A DNA stretch of 64,000 nt from Streptomyces fragilis (GTDB lineage: Bacteria; Actinomycetota; Actinomycetes; Streptomycetales; Streptomycetaceae). Location of the stretch: the NCBI RefSeq assembly GCF_003112515.1, contig NZ_BEVZ01000005.1:248001-312000 (forward strand). Direction: 5' to 3'. A program made the translations under genes and the position numbers. Shown piece by piece: positions 18,118 to 25,905 of the stretch. The notes beneath the pieces are model-generated. The model saw only the letters and a program-made list of their open reading frames with translations. It had not been told where the DNA came from and did not search any database. Numbering within the stretch: position 1 is the first letter of the stretch; each line of letters starts with the position of its first letter.

Positions 18118-19702
18118 GGCTGGCCTTCCCTTCCTTGTTCTCGCCGGTTCCGGCGGTTGTGGCGGTTGTGGCGGTTCCGGTGTCTCCGGTTTCCTCGCCG
18201 GTGGTGTGCGTGGACTGCGTGGAGACGGCGAGGGCCATCACCGCGTCCTGGGTCGCCTGATCGGCGGGCAGTTCGCCCGCGATCCGGCCCTGGGCCATCA
18301 CCAGCACCCGGTCGCTCATGCCGAGCACCTCGGGCAGGTCGCTGGAGACCATCAGGACCGCCGCTCCGGCGGCCGTGAGTTCGTTGACGAGCTGGTAGAT
18401 CTCGACCTTGGCGCCCACGTCGATGCCGCGGGTCGGCTCGTCGAGGATCAGCACCCGGGTGTCCGCGAGCAGCCACTTGCCGATGACGACCTTCTGCTGG
18501 TTGCCGCCGGACAGGGTGCGCACCTGCTGGTCGAGGCCGGCCATGCGGACGCCGAGCTGCTCGGCGATCCGCCCGGCGGCCCGCCGCTGGCCCTTGCGGT
18601 CCACCAGCCCGGCCTTCGTCGACGAGCGGAGGGTCACCAGGCCGAGGTTCTCCGCCACGGAGGCGTCGAGCACCAGGCCCTGGCCCTTGCGGTCCTCGGG
18701 GATCAGCCCGATCCCGGCGTCCAGCGCGGCGTTGACGTCGTGGCGGCGCAGGTCCTTCCCGGCCACCGTCACCGTGCCCGCGTCGTAGGGGTCGGCGCCG
18801 AACACGGCGCGCACCACCTCGGTGCGGCCCGCGCCGACCAGGCCGGCGATGCCGACGACCTCGCCGGCCCGGACCTCGAAGGACACGTCGTGGAAGACGC
18901 CGTCCCGGGTCAGCCCCTCCACCCGCAGCAGCGGCTCGCCGGCCTCCGCGCGCTCGCGCGGGTACTGCTGCTCGATGGAGCGGCCCACCATCAGGCGGAC
19001 CAGCTCGTCCTCCGGGGCGGAGGCCGGGACCTGGCCGACGCTGCGGCCGTCACGGATGACGGTGACGCGGTCGCCGAGGGCGGCGATCTCCTCCAGGTGG
19101 TGGGTGATGAAGACGACGCCCACGCCGTCCTCGCGCAGCCGGCGGACGATCGAGAAGAGCTTCTCGACCTCCTCCGAGGTGAGCACCGCGGTCGGCTCGT
19201 CCATGATCAGGACCCGGGCGTCCAGGCTGAGGGCCTTGGCGATCTCCACCATCTGCAGGCGGGCGATGCCGAGTTCACGCACCCGGGCGCGCGGCGAGAC
19301 CGGCACCCCCACGCGTCCCAGCAACTCGGCGGCCTCCGCCTCCATGCGGCGGCGGTCGATCAGCCCGAACCGGCGGGGCTGACGGCCCAGGAAGATGTTC
19401 TCGGCCACGGTCAGGTCCGGGACCAGGTTGAACTCCTGGTAGATGGTGGCGATGCCGAGCTTCTCGGCGTCCTGCGCGCTGCCGATCGTCACCTCACGGC
19501 CGTCGACCAGGATGCGGCCCTCGTCCGGGCGGTGGGCGCCGGAGAGCGTCTTGATCAGCGTGCTCTTGCCCGCGCCGTTCTCGCCGAGCAGCACGTGGAC
19601 CTCGCCGCGCCGCAGGTCGAAGTCGACGCCGTCGAGCGCCACCACGCCGGGGAAGGCCTTGCGCACGCCTTCGATGCGCAGCAACTCGTCCGTGTCGCTC
19701 AC
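18107..19702 (-). CDS. rbsA: Ribose ABC transporter ATPase RbsA
   Basis: A 531-residue protein with two ATP-binding domains, the sugar-importer type that powers the RbsC channel. NBD1 has Walker A GENGAGKST and Walker B LIMDEPTAVL, with the unusual signature region LGIARLQMVEIAKAL typical of RbsA. NBD2 has the shortened P-loop GLVGAGRTEVVRAV, signature LSGGNQQKVVIGKWL and LILDEPTRGIDVGAK, also normal for this family. The last about 35 residues are a Thr/Gly-rich tail with no counterpart in E. coli. GTG at 19702 overlaps the regulator stop by 4 bp. Confidence 0.95.
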   Translation of the reverse strand: MSDTDELLRIEGVRKAFPGVVALDGVDFDLRRGEVHVLLGENGAGKSTLIKTLSGAHRPDEGRILVDGREVTIGSAQDAEKLGIATIYQEFNLVPDLTVAENIFLGRQPRRFGLIDRRRMEAEAAELLGRVGVPVSPRARVRELGIARLQMVEIAKALSLDARVLIMDEPTAVLTSEEVEKLFSIVRRLREDGVGVVFITHHLEEIAALGDRVTVIRDGRSVGQVPASAPEDELVRLMVGRSIEQQYPRERAEAGEPLLRVEGLTRDGVFHDVSFEVRAGEVVGIAGLVGAGRTEVVRAVFGADPYDAGTVTVAGKDLRRHDVNAALDAGIGLIPEDRKGQGLVLDASVAENLGLVTLRSSTKAGLVDRKGQRRAAGRIAEQLGVRMAGLDQQVRTLSGGNQQKVVIGKWLLADTRVLILDEPTRGIDVGAKVEIYQLVNELTAAGAAVLMVSSDLPEVLGMSDRVLVMAQGRIAGELPADQATQDAVMALAVSTQSTHTTGEETGDTGTATTATTAGTGENKEGKASRGH

Positions 19703-20778
19703 GGGTTGCTCCTCTTCTGGGGTTCGGTCCCGTTCCCGGGGCGGGGCCCGTTCTCGGGAGGGGTCCCGCCGCCCTCGCGGCCCTCGCCGCACGAGCGGCG
19801 GACCACGAGACGGGCGGGAAGGGTGACGGACCGGGCGGCCCGGCCCTCGATGCGGTCGACCAGGGCGCGCACGGCCGCACGGCCGAGCTCTCCGGTCGGC
19901 TGGGCGATCGCGGTGACCGGGGGGTCGGTGTGCACGAACCAGGGGATGTCGTCGAACGCCGCCAGCGCGATGTCGTGCGGGACCCGCAGGCCGCGCGAGC
20001 GCACGGCGTCCAGGGCGCCGAGCGCCATCAGGTTGTCGGCGGCGAACACGGCCTCGGGCGGTTCGGACAGGTCCAGGAACCGCTCGGTGGCGCGCCGGCC
20101 GCTCTCGGCCTGGAAGTCGCCCTGGCCGATGTAGGCGTCGGGCAGCTCCAGACCGTGCGCGGCGAGCGCCTCGCGGAACGCCTCGACCCGCTCGCTGCCG
20201 GTGGTGGTGGCCGCGGGGCCCGCGATGATGGCGAGCCGCCGGTGACCGAGGCGGTGGAGATGGGCGACCAGCTCCCGCACGGCGTCCCGGCCGTCGGAGC
20301 GGACCACGGGGACGTCCACGTCGTCGGCGCCGGGGATCCACCGGTCCACGAAGACGACCGGGGTCCCGGCCCGCGCGGTGTCCAGCAGCAGGGGGGTGCC
20401 GCCGTCGGTGGGGGAGACCAGCAGGCCGTCGATCCGGCGGTCCCGCAGGGTGCGGATGTGGTGGTCCTGCAGGTCGGGGCGCTCGTCGGCGTTGCCGATG
20501 ATCACGCTGTAGCCGAGGGAGCGCGCCTCCTCCTCCACGGCCCGGGCGAGCTCGGTGAAGTAAGGGTTCAGCACGTCGCTGATCACCAGCCCGAGGGTGC
20601 GGGTCTGGTCGGTGCGCAACGACCGGGCGACGGCGTTGGGGCGGTACCCGAGCTCCTCGACCGCGGCCAGCACCCGGGAGCGGGCGTCCTCGCTCACCGA
20701 GGGGTGACGGTTGAGCGCGCGCGACACGGTGGCGACGGAGACTCCGGCGCGGGCCGCGACGTCCTTGATGCCAGGCAT
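19699..20778 (-). CDS. LacI-family regulator of the ribose operon
   Basis: A 359-residue LacI/GalR repressor. The N-terminal helix-turn-helix and hinge are complete (MPGIKDVAARAGVSVATVSR, then NAVARSLRT). A sugar-binding core follows with the usual TRTLGLVISDVLNPYF opening and AAFDDIPWFVHTDPPVTAIAQP near the end. The C-terminus is extended by about 30 residues of Gly/Pro/Arg. ATG at 20778 is preceded by AAGGAGG. Being first in an operon of ribose transport and kinase genes, with two LacI-type operators across its own promoter, it is most likely the ribose-responsive repressor (RbsR role) of the whole operon. Confidence 0.92.
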   Translation of the reverse strand: MPGIKDVAARAGVSVATVSRALNRHPSVSEDARSRVLAAVEELGYRPNAVARSLRTDQTRTLGLVISDVLNPYFTELARAVEEEARSLGYSVIIGNADERPDLQDHHIRTLRDRRIDGLLVSPTDGGTPLLLDTARAGTPVVFVDRWIPGADDVDVPVVRSDGRDAVRELVAHLHRLGHRRLAIIAGPAATTTGSERVEAFREALAAHGLELPDAYIGQGDFQAESGRRATERFLDLSEPPEAVFAADNLMALGALDAVRSRGLRVPHDIALAAFDDIPWFVHTDPPVTAIAQPTGELGRAAVRALVDRIEGRAARSVTLPARLVVRRSCGEGREGGGTPPENGPRPGNGTEPQKRSNP

Positions 20779-20797
20779 CAGCGGTTCCACCTCCTTG

Positions 20798-20811
20798 TGG
20801 AAACGTTTACA
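20798..20811. promoter_or_regulatory. LacI-type operator 1
   Basis: TGGAAACGTTTACA is a near-perfect match to the LacI-family palindrome TGTAAACGTTTACA. It lies just upstream of the Shine-Dalgarno of the regulator gene. Confidence 0.85.
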
Positions 20812-20819
20812 CGGTTGAT

Positions 20820-20833
20820 TGGAAACGATTACA
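20820..20833. promoter_or_regulatory. LacI-type operator 2
   Basis: TGGAAACGATTACA is a second copy whose start is 22 bp (two helical turns) from that of the first. Two dimers could therefore bind the same face and shut the ribose operon promoter. Confidence 0.8.
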
Positions 20834-20965
20834 CGGCCGGCTGGCAAGGGTCTGGCGCTGGTTGTGACGTACCTCGCTCGCATGAGCGGATCGATTGCGG
20901 CAACGTCCGCCACCTGCCGGCTACTCGCGAGTAGCATCGCTTCACACCGTTCTGAGGAGACCCCG

Positions 20966-21325
20966 ATGTCCCGCTCGCCCCTCGCCCTGGCCGCCCTCCT
21001 CGCCACCGCCGGCGCCGCCCACTTCGCCCGCCCCCGCGTCTTCGACGGGATCGTCCCGCGCGGCCTCCCCGGCTCCGCCCGCGCCTGGACCTACGCCAGC
21101 GGCGCGGCCGAACTCGCCCTGGCCGCCGGCCTCGCGGCGCCCCGCACCCGGCGGACCGCGGCCCTGGCGACCGCCGCCTTCCTCGTCGGCGTCTTCCCGG
21201 CGAACGTGAAGATGGCCCGGGACTGGAGCCGCCGGCCCGCCCCGATGAAGGCCGTCGCCTACGGCCGGCTGCCCCTGCAGGTTCCCCTGGTCCTGTGGGC
21301 GCGCGACGTCGCCCGCAAGAGCTGA
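20966..21325 (+). CDS. DoxX-family small membrane protein
   Basis: A 119-residue protein with four hydrophobic segments in the DoxX/MauE-like arrangement: an Ala-rich first helix followed by HFARPRVFDGIVPRGLPG, then WTYASGAAELALAAGL, TAALATAAFLVGVFPANVKMA and a last short helix. Proteins of this group are linked to membrane redox or thiosulfate:quinone chemistry, but no activity can be given here. ATG at 20966 follows GAGGAG. It diverges from the ribose operon. Confidence 0.8.
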   Translation: MSRSPLALAALLATAGAAHFARPRVFDGIVPRGLPGSARAWTYASGAAELALAAGLAAPRTRRTAALATAAFLVGVFPANVKMARDWSRRPAPMKAVAYGRLPLQVPLVLWARDVARKS

Positions 21326-21390
21326 CCGCCCCTCACCCGGGTTTTCCACAGGCCCGCGGCGTTGTCGCCGCCCGGCGGTAACGTCGGAGC

Positions 21391-23667
21391 ATGGCAACTC
21401 CGCCCGCGCGCAAGCTCGCCACCCTCGAGGGCGTGCTCGAACGCGTCACCTACGCCAACGAGGAGAACGGCTACACCGTGGCCCGGGTCGACACCGGCCG
21501 CGGCTCGGGCCCGGGCGAGCTGCTCACGGTCGTCGGGGCGCTGCTCGGCGCCCAGGTCGGGGAGTCGCTGCGGATGGAGGGCCGCTGGGGCTCCCACCCC
21601 CAGTACGGCAAGCAGTTCCACGTCGAGAACTACACGACCGTCCTGCCCGCCACGGTCCAGGGCATCCGCCGCTACCTCGGATCCGGCCTGGTCAAGGGCA
21701 TCGGGCCGGTCTTCGCCGACCGCATCACCCGCCACTTCGGGACGGACACCCTCACCATCATCGAGGAGTCGCCGCAGCGCCTGATCGAGGTCCCCGGCCT
21801 CGGCCCCAAGCGGACGAAGCGGATCACCGCCGCCTGGGAGGAGCAGAAGGCGATCAAGGAGGTCATGCTCTTCCTCCAGACCGTCGAGGTGTCGACCTCC
21901 ATCGCCGTGCGCATCTACAAGAAGTACGGCGACGCCTCCATCTCGGTCGTGAAGAACCAGCCCTACCGCCTGGCCTCCGACGTCTGGGGCATCGGCTTCC
22001 TCACCGCCGACAAGATCGCCCAGTCCGTCGGCATACCGCACGACAGTCCTGAGCGGGTGAAGGCCGGGCTCCAGTACGCGCTCTCCCAGTCCGCCGACCA
22101 GGGCCACTGCTTCCTCCCCGAGGAGCGCCTGATCGCCGACGCCGTCAAGCTGCTCCAGGTGGACACCGGTCTGGTCATCGAGTGCCTCGCCGAGCTCGCC
22201 GAGCCCGGGCCGGACGGCGAGGAGCCCGGAGTGGTCCGCGAGAGGGTCCCCGGGCCGGACGACGGCGGCAGCCCGGTCACCGGCGTCTACCTGGTCCCCT
22301 TCCACCGGGCCGAACAGGCGCTGGCCTCCCGTCTGCTGCGGCTGCTGCGCGCCGACGACGACCGGATGCCCTGGTTCCGTGACGTGGACTGGGACCGGGC
22401 GCTGGGCTGGCTGCGCACCCGCACCGGAGCCGAGCTGGCGCCGGAGCAGGAGGCCGCGGTGAAGCTGGCCCTCACCGAGAAGGCCGCCGTGCTCACCGGC
22501 GGGCCCGGCTGCGGCAAGTCGTTCACGGTCCGCTCGATCGTGGAGCTGGCCCGCGCCAAGCGCGCCAAGGTGGTGCTGGCCGCGCCCACCGGCCGGGCCG
22601 CCAAGCGGCTCGCCGAGCTGACCGGCGCCGAGGCCTCCACGGTCCACCGGCTGCTGGAGCTCAAGCCCGGCGGGGACGCCGCCTACGACCAGGACCGCCC
22701 GCTGGACGCGGACCTGGTGGTGGTCGACGAGGCGTCCATGCTGGACCTGCTGCTCGCCAACAAGCTGGTCAAGGCCGTCGCGCCCGGCGCCCACCTGCTG
22801 TTCGTGGGTGACGTGGACCAGTTGCCCAGCGTCGGCGCCGGCGAGGTGCTGCGCGACCTGCTGGCGGACGGCAGCCCCGTCCCGGCGGTGCGCCTGACCA
22901 AGGTCTTCCGCCAGGCGCAGCAGTCCGGCGTGGTCACCAACGCGCACCGGATCAACGCCGGGCACCACCCTGTCACCGACGGGCTCAAGGACTTCTTCCT
23001 GTTCGTGGAGGAGGACACCGAGGAGGCCGGCCGCCTCACCGTCGACGTGGCCGCCCGGCGGCTGCCCGCCCGCTTCGGCCTCGACCCCCGCCGCGACGTG
23101 CAGGTACTCGCCCCCATGCACCGCGGCCCGGCGGGCGCCGGCGCGCTCAACGGCCTGCTGCAGCAGGCGGTCACCCCGGCCCGCCCGGACCTGCCCGAGA
23201 AGAGGTTCGGCGGCCGGGTCTTCCGTGTGGGGGACAAAGTCACACAGATCCGCAACAATTATGAAAAAGGGAAGAACGGGGTCTTCAACGGCACGGTCGG
23301 TGTCGTCACCTCGCTCGACCCCGACGAGCAGCGGCTGACGGTGCTCACCGACGAGGACGAGGAGGTTCCCTACGACTTCGACGAGCTCGACGAGCTGGCC
23401 CACGCCTACGCGGTGACCATCCACCGCTCGCAGGGCAGCGAGTACCCGGCCGTGGTGATTCCGGTGACCACGGGCGCGTGGATGATGCTCCAGCGCAACC
23501 TGCTCTACACGGCGGTGACCCGGGCCAAGAGGCTGGTCGTGCTCGTTGGCTCCCGCAAAGCCATCGGACAGGCGGTGCGCACCGTCTCGGCGGGGCGGCG
23601 CTGCACGGCGCTGGACCACCGGCTTTCCGGGGCGGGGCGGCTCCCGGGACCCCGCCCGCCGGTGTGA
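21391..23667 (+). CDS. recD2: RecD2-like ATP-dependent 5'-3' DNA helicase
   Basis: A 758-residue superfamily-1B helicase of the RecD2 (YrrC) type, acting in DNA repair without RecBC. The N-terminal region has the OB-like domain (VTYANEENGYTVARV) and tandem helix-hairpin-helix motifs (LVKGIGPVFADRI, LIEVPGLGPKRTKRI). Helicase motifs follow in order: Walker A LTGGPGCGKSFT (about residue 370), VLAAPTGRAAKRL (Ia), VVVDEASMLD (II), LLFVGDVDQLPSVGAG (III), LTKVFRQAQQSGV (IV), AYAVTIHRSQGSEYPAVV (V) and LYTAVTRAKRLVVLVG (VI). The length matches RecD2, and there is no RecB/RecC gene nearby. A short AT-rich codon patch lies at 23236-23280. Confidence 0.92.
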   Translation: MATPPARKLATLEGVLERVTYANEENGYTVARVDTGRGSGPGELLTVVGALLGAQVGESLRMEGRWGSHPQYGKQFHVENYTTVLPATVQGIRRYLGSGLVKGIGPVFADRITRHFGTDTLTIIEESPQRLIEVPGLGPKRTKRITAAWEEQKAIKEVMLFLQTVEVSTSIAVRIYKKYGDASISVVKNQPYRLASDVWGIGFLTADKIAQSVGIPHDSPERVKAGLQYALSQSADQGHCFLPEERLIADAVKLLQVDTGLVIECLAELAEPGPDGEEPGVVRERVPGPDDGGSPVTGVYLVPFHRAEQALASRLLRLLRADDDRMPWFRDVDWDRALGWLRTRTGAELAPEQEAAVKLALTEKAAVLTGGPGCGKSFTVRSIVELARAKRAKVVLAAPTGRAAKRLAELTGAEASTVHRLLELKPGGDAAYDQDRPLDADLVVVDEASMLDLLLANKLVKAVAPGAHLLFVGDVDQLPSVGAGEVLRDLLADGSPVPAVRLTKVFRQAQQSGVVTNAHRINAGHHPVTDGLKDFFLFVEEDTEEAGRLTVDVAARRLPARFGLDPRRDVQVLAPMHRGPAGAGALNGLLQQAVTPARPDLPEKRFGGRVFRVGDKVTQIRNNYEKGKNGVFNGTVGVVTSLDPDEQRLTVLTDEDEEVPYDFDELDELAHAYAVTIHRSQGSEYPAVVIPVTTGAWMMLQRNLLYTAVTRAKRLVVLVGSRKAIGQAVRTVSAGRRCTALDHRLSGAGRLPGPRPPV

Positions 23668-23885
23668 GGATTCGTTTCGATAAAAATGATCGATCAAATG
23701 GGTCGCAAAGGTCACAGTGGCCTTCCGCAACCGGCCCGCGACGGGCAGGATGAACAGGTTGACGGCACTGAGTGCCGCCGATGGGCCCGATGGTCGACCC
23801 CGAGTGCACTCGCCAGAGCCAGTTGGGGGAAGGTAGAGGCGGTCAGGGCACCTCGAAGATGAGGACTAGGTCGGTGAGGGAAGAC
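23668..23885. promoter_or_regulatory. Promoter region of citA
   Basis: The spacer begins with an unusually AT-rich stretch (TTCGATAAAAATGATCG) containing the perfect palindrome TGATCGATCA at 23687-23696, a candidate regulator site or -10 region. The remaining about 150 bp would be a long 5' leader. No small gene is supported. Confidence 0.4.
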
Positions 23886-25178
23886 GTGAGCGACAACTCT
23901 GTAGTACTGCGGTACGGCGACGGCGAGTACACCTACCCGGTGGTCGACAGCACCGTCGGCGACAAGGGCTTCGACATCGCGAAGCTCCGGGCTCAGACCG
24001 GTCTGGTGACCCTGGACAGCGGCTACGGCAACACCGCCGCGTACAAATCCGCGATCACCTATCTGGACGGTGAGCAGGGCATCCTGCGTTACCGCGGTTA
24101 CCCGATCGAGCAGCTGGCCGAGCGGTCGACCTTCCTGGAGGTCGCCTACCTGCTGATCAACGGCGAACTTCCGACGGTCGACGAGCTCACCGTCTTCAAG
24201 AACGAGATCACGCAGCACACCCTGCTGCACGAGGACGTCAAGAACTTCTTCCGCGGCTTCCCGCGGGACGCCCACCCGATGGCGATGCTGTCCTCGGTGG
24301 TCTCGGCGCTGTCCAGCTTCTACCAGGACAGCCACAACCCGTTCGACGAGAAGCAGCGGCACCTCTCCACGATCCGCCTCCTCGCCAAGCTCCCGACGAT
24401 CGCGGCGCACGCGTACAAGAAGTCGGTCGGCCACCCGTTCGTCTACCCGCGCAACGACCTCGGCTACGTCGAGAACTTCCTGCGCATGACGTTCTCCGTG
24501 CCGGCCGAGGAGTACGAGCTGGACCCGGTCGTGGTCTCGGCGCTCGACAAGCTGCTGATCCTGCACGCGGACCACGAGCAGAACTGCTCGACCTCCACGG
24601 TTCGCCTGGTCGGCTCCTCGCAGGCCAACATGTTCGCCTCCATCTCGGCGGGCATCAGCGCGCTGTGGGGCCCGCTGCACGGTGGCGCCAACCAGTCGGT
24701 GCTGGAGATGCTCGAGGGCATCCAGGCCAACGGCGGCGACGTCGACTCCTTCATCCGCAAGGTGAAGAACAAGGAGGACGGCGTCCGCCTGATGGGCTTC
24801 GGCCACCGGGTGTACAAGTCCTTCGACCCGCGCGCCAAGATCATCAAGGCCGCGGCCCACGACGTGCTCTCGGCGCTCGGCAAGTCCGACGAGCTGCTGG
24901 ACATCGCGCTGAAGCTCGAGGAGCACGCGCTGTCCGACGAGTACTTCGTCTCCCGCAACCTGTACCCGAACGTGGACTTCTACACGGGTCTCATCTACCG
25001 GGCGATGGGCTTCCCGACCGAGATGTTCACCGTGCTGTTCGCGCTGGGCCGCCTGCCGGGCTGGATCGCGCAGTGGCACGAGATGATCAAGGAGCCGGGT
25101 TCCCGCATCGGCCGCCCGCGCCAGATCTACACGGGCATCGTCGAGCGCGACTTCGTCCCGGTGGAGGAGCGCGGCTGA
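23886..25178 (+). CDS. citA: Citrate synthase (type II)
   Basis: A 430-residue enzyme joining acetyl-CoA and oxaloacetate, the entry step of the TCA cycle. The start is GTG 23886, giving MSDNSVVLRYGDGEYTYP as in Streptomyces CitA, with GAGGGAAG upstream. Longer frames are rejected. Active-site stretches are visible: LHADHEQNCSTSTVRLV and GPLHGGANQSVLEM with two catalytic histidines, LMGFGHRVYKSFDPRAK with the third segment, and NVDFYTGLIY with the catalytic Asp. The N-terminal beta-rich region marks the hexameric, NADH-type subclass. Followed by a 14-bp perfect hairpin. Confidence 0.98.
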   Translation: MSDNSVVLRYGDGEYTYPVVDSTVGDKGFDIAKLRAQTGLVTLDSGYGNTAAYKSAITYLDGEQGILRYRGYPIEQLAERSTFLEVAYLLINGELPTVDELTVFKNEITQHTLLHEDVKNFFRGFPRDAHPMAMLSSVVSALSSFYQDSHNPFDEKQRHLSTIRLLAKLPTIAAHAYKKSVGHPFVYPRNDLGYVENFLRMTFSVPAEEYELDPVVVSALDKLLILHADHEQNCSTSTVRLVGSSQANMFASISAGISALWGPLHGGANQSVLEMLEGIQANGGDVDSFIRKVKNKEDGVRLMGFGHRVYKSFDPRAKIIKAAAHDVLSALGKSDELLDIALKLEEHALSDEYFVSRNLYPNVDFYTGLIYRAMGFPTEMFTVLFALGRLPGWIAQWHEMIKEPGSRIGRPRQIYTGIVERDFVPVEERG

Positions 25179-25201
25179 CCCGCCGCCCCCCGAACGTCAC
25201 T

Positions 25202-25236
25202 GGAGCCGCCCCGGTCCACTCCACCGGGGCGGCTCC
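25202..25236 (+). terminator. citA terminator hairpin
   Basis: A perfect 14-bp stem GGAGCCGCCCCGGT with its complement and a 7-nt loop, starting 24 bp after the citA stop. Confidence 0.85.
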
Positions 25237-25275
25237 GGCGCGTCCGGGGGCCCCTCGTGCGCGGTGGGAAAAGAC

Positions 25276-25362
25276 GAAGGGCGCCCTGCCGCCGGTCCCC
25301 CCACGGGCCGACGCACAGGGCGCCCTTCTGTGCCCCGGTGCGGATTCCCCCCACGGGATCCG
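25276..25362 (+). ncRNA. Candidate structured RNA with twin CCCCCC hairpins (6C-like)
   Basis: A 13-bp perfect stem GAAGGGCGCCCTG (25276-25288 with 25316-25328) encloses a small hairpin whose loop holds CCCCCCACGGG (25292-25310). A second hairpin (25341-25362) carries the same CCCCCCACGGG. Two hairpins presenting six-cytosine runs recall the actinobacterial 6C RNA, but spacing and context differ from what I remember. This is only a candidate and could also be a second citA terminator. Confidence 0.3.
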
Positions 25363-25867
25363 GGCCCGGGCGTCTGCGGGCAGCGCCTGAAACGCTGTGT
25401 GCGCCGCCAGGGCGGCACGCGTGGTGCGGTCTGCCGGGACCCGTACCGTCGGGAGGGCCGCTCAAAGCTCCCCGGTCGCACGTGCCCCGGCAACGCAGCT
25501 CCGGAGGCGTCCCCCAAGACGTCTCCGCAGATGCCGGTCACACCCCCCAAGATGCTTCCGGCACCGCCAACTTAGACCTTCGAACGCGCTGAAGGGTTAC
25601 GTTGACATCACTGTGATCTGCATCTCCCGCGGTCTCCTGTCCGCGGCGGTAGTCCGGCGAAACGAGCCGGTCAGCGACGCATGAAGATGGCGCGCGAGAC
25701 TTGTGAAGAGCTTATGTGAGGAACGGGTGGCAGATCCAGAGGACGACGGATTTGCCGCAAGCGGTTTTTCGGTCAGGCGGACGGGCCGCCTGACCAGGAC
25801 TGCGATCCGGTCGGGCGGCCCGGGCGGCCGGTCGTACGGCCGCTCGTGCGGACGGTCACGCCGGGGA
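25363..25867. other. Gene-free stretch between citA and copA
   Basis: I find no supported gene. The part 25575-25760 is less GC-rich than its surroundings. It has a TTGACA-like element with an 11-nt odd palindrome ATCACTGTGAT (25607-25617), then a 12-codon frame (25681-25719, product MKMARETCEELM) and a GTG with GAGGA upstream at 25729 whose product soon becomes Arg/Gly-rich. A 10-bp hairpin lies near 25771-25795. It looks like the leader and first codons of a gene whose body is gone. Confidence 0.45.
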
Positions 25868-25904
25868 CCGTCCGGGGGCGCCGGGGAAAGGCGCCCCCGG
25901 ACGG
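25868..25904 (-). terminator. copA terminator hairpin
   Basis: A perfect 15-bp stem CCGTCCGGGGGCGCC with its complement and 7-nt loop, one base after the copA stop on the minus strand. Confidence 0.85.
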
Positions 25905-25905
25905 C

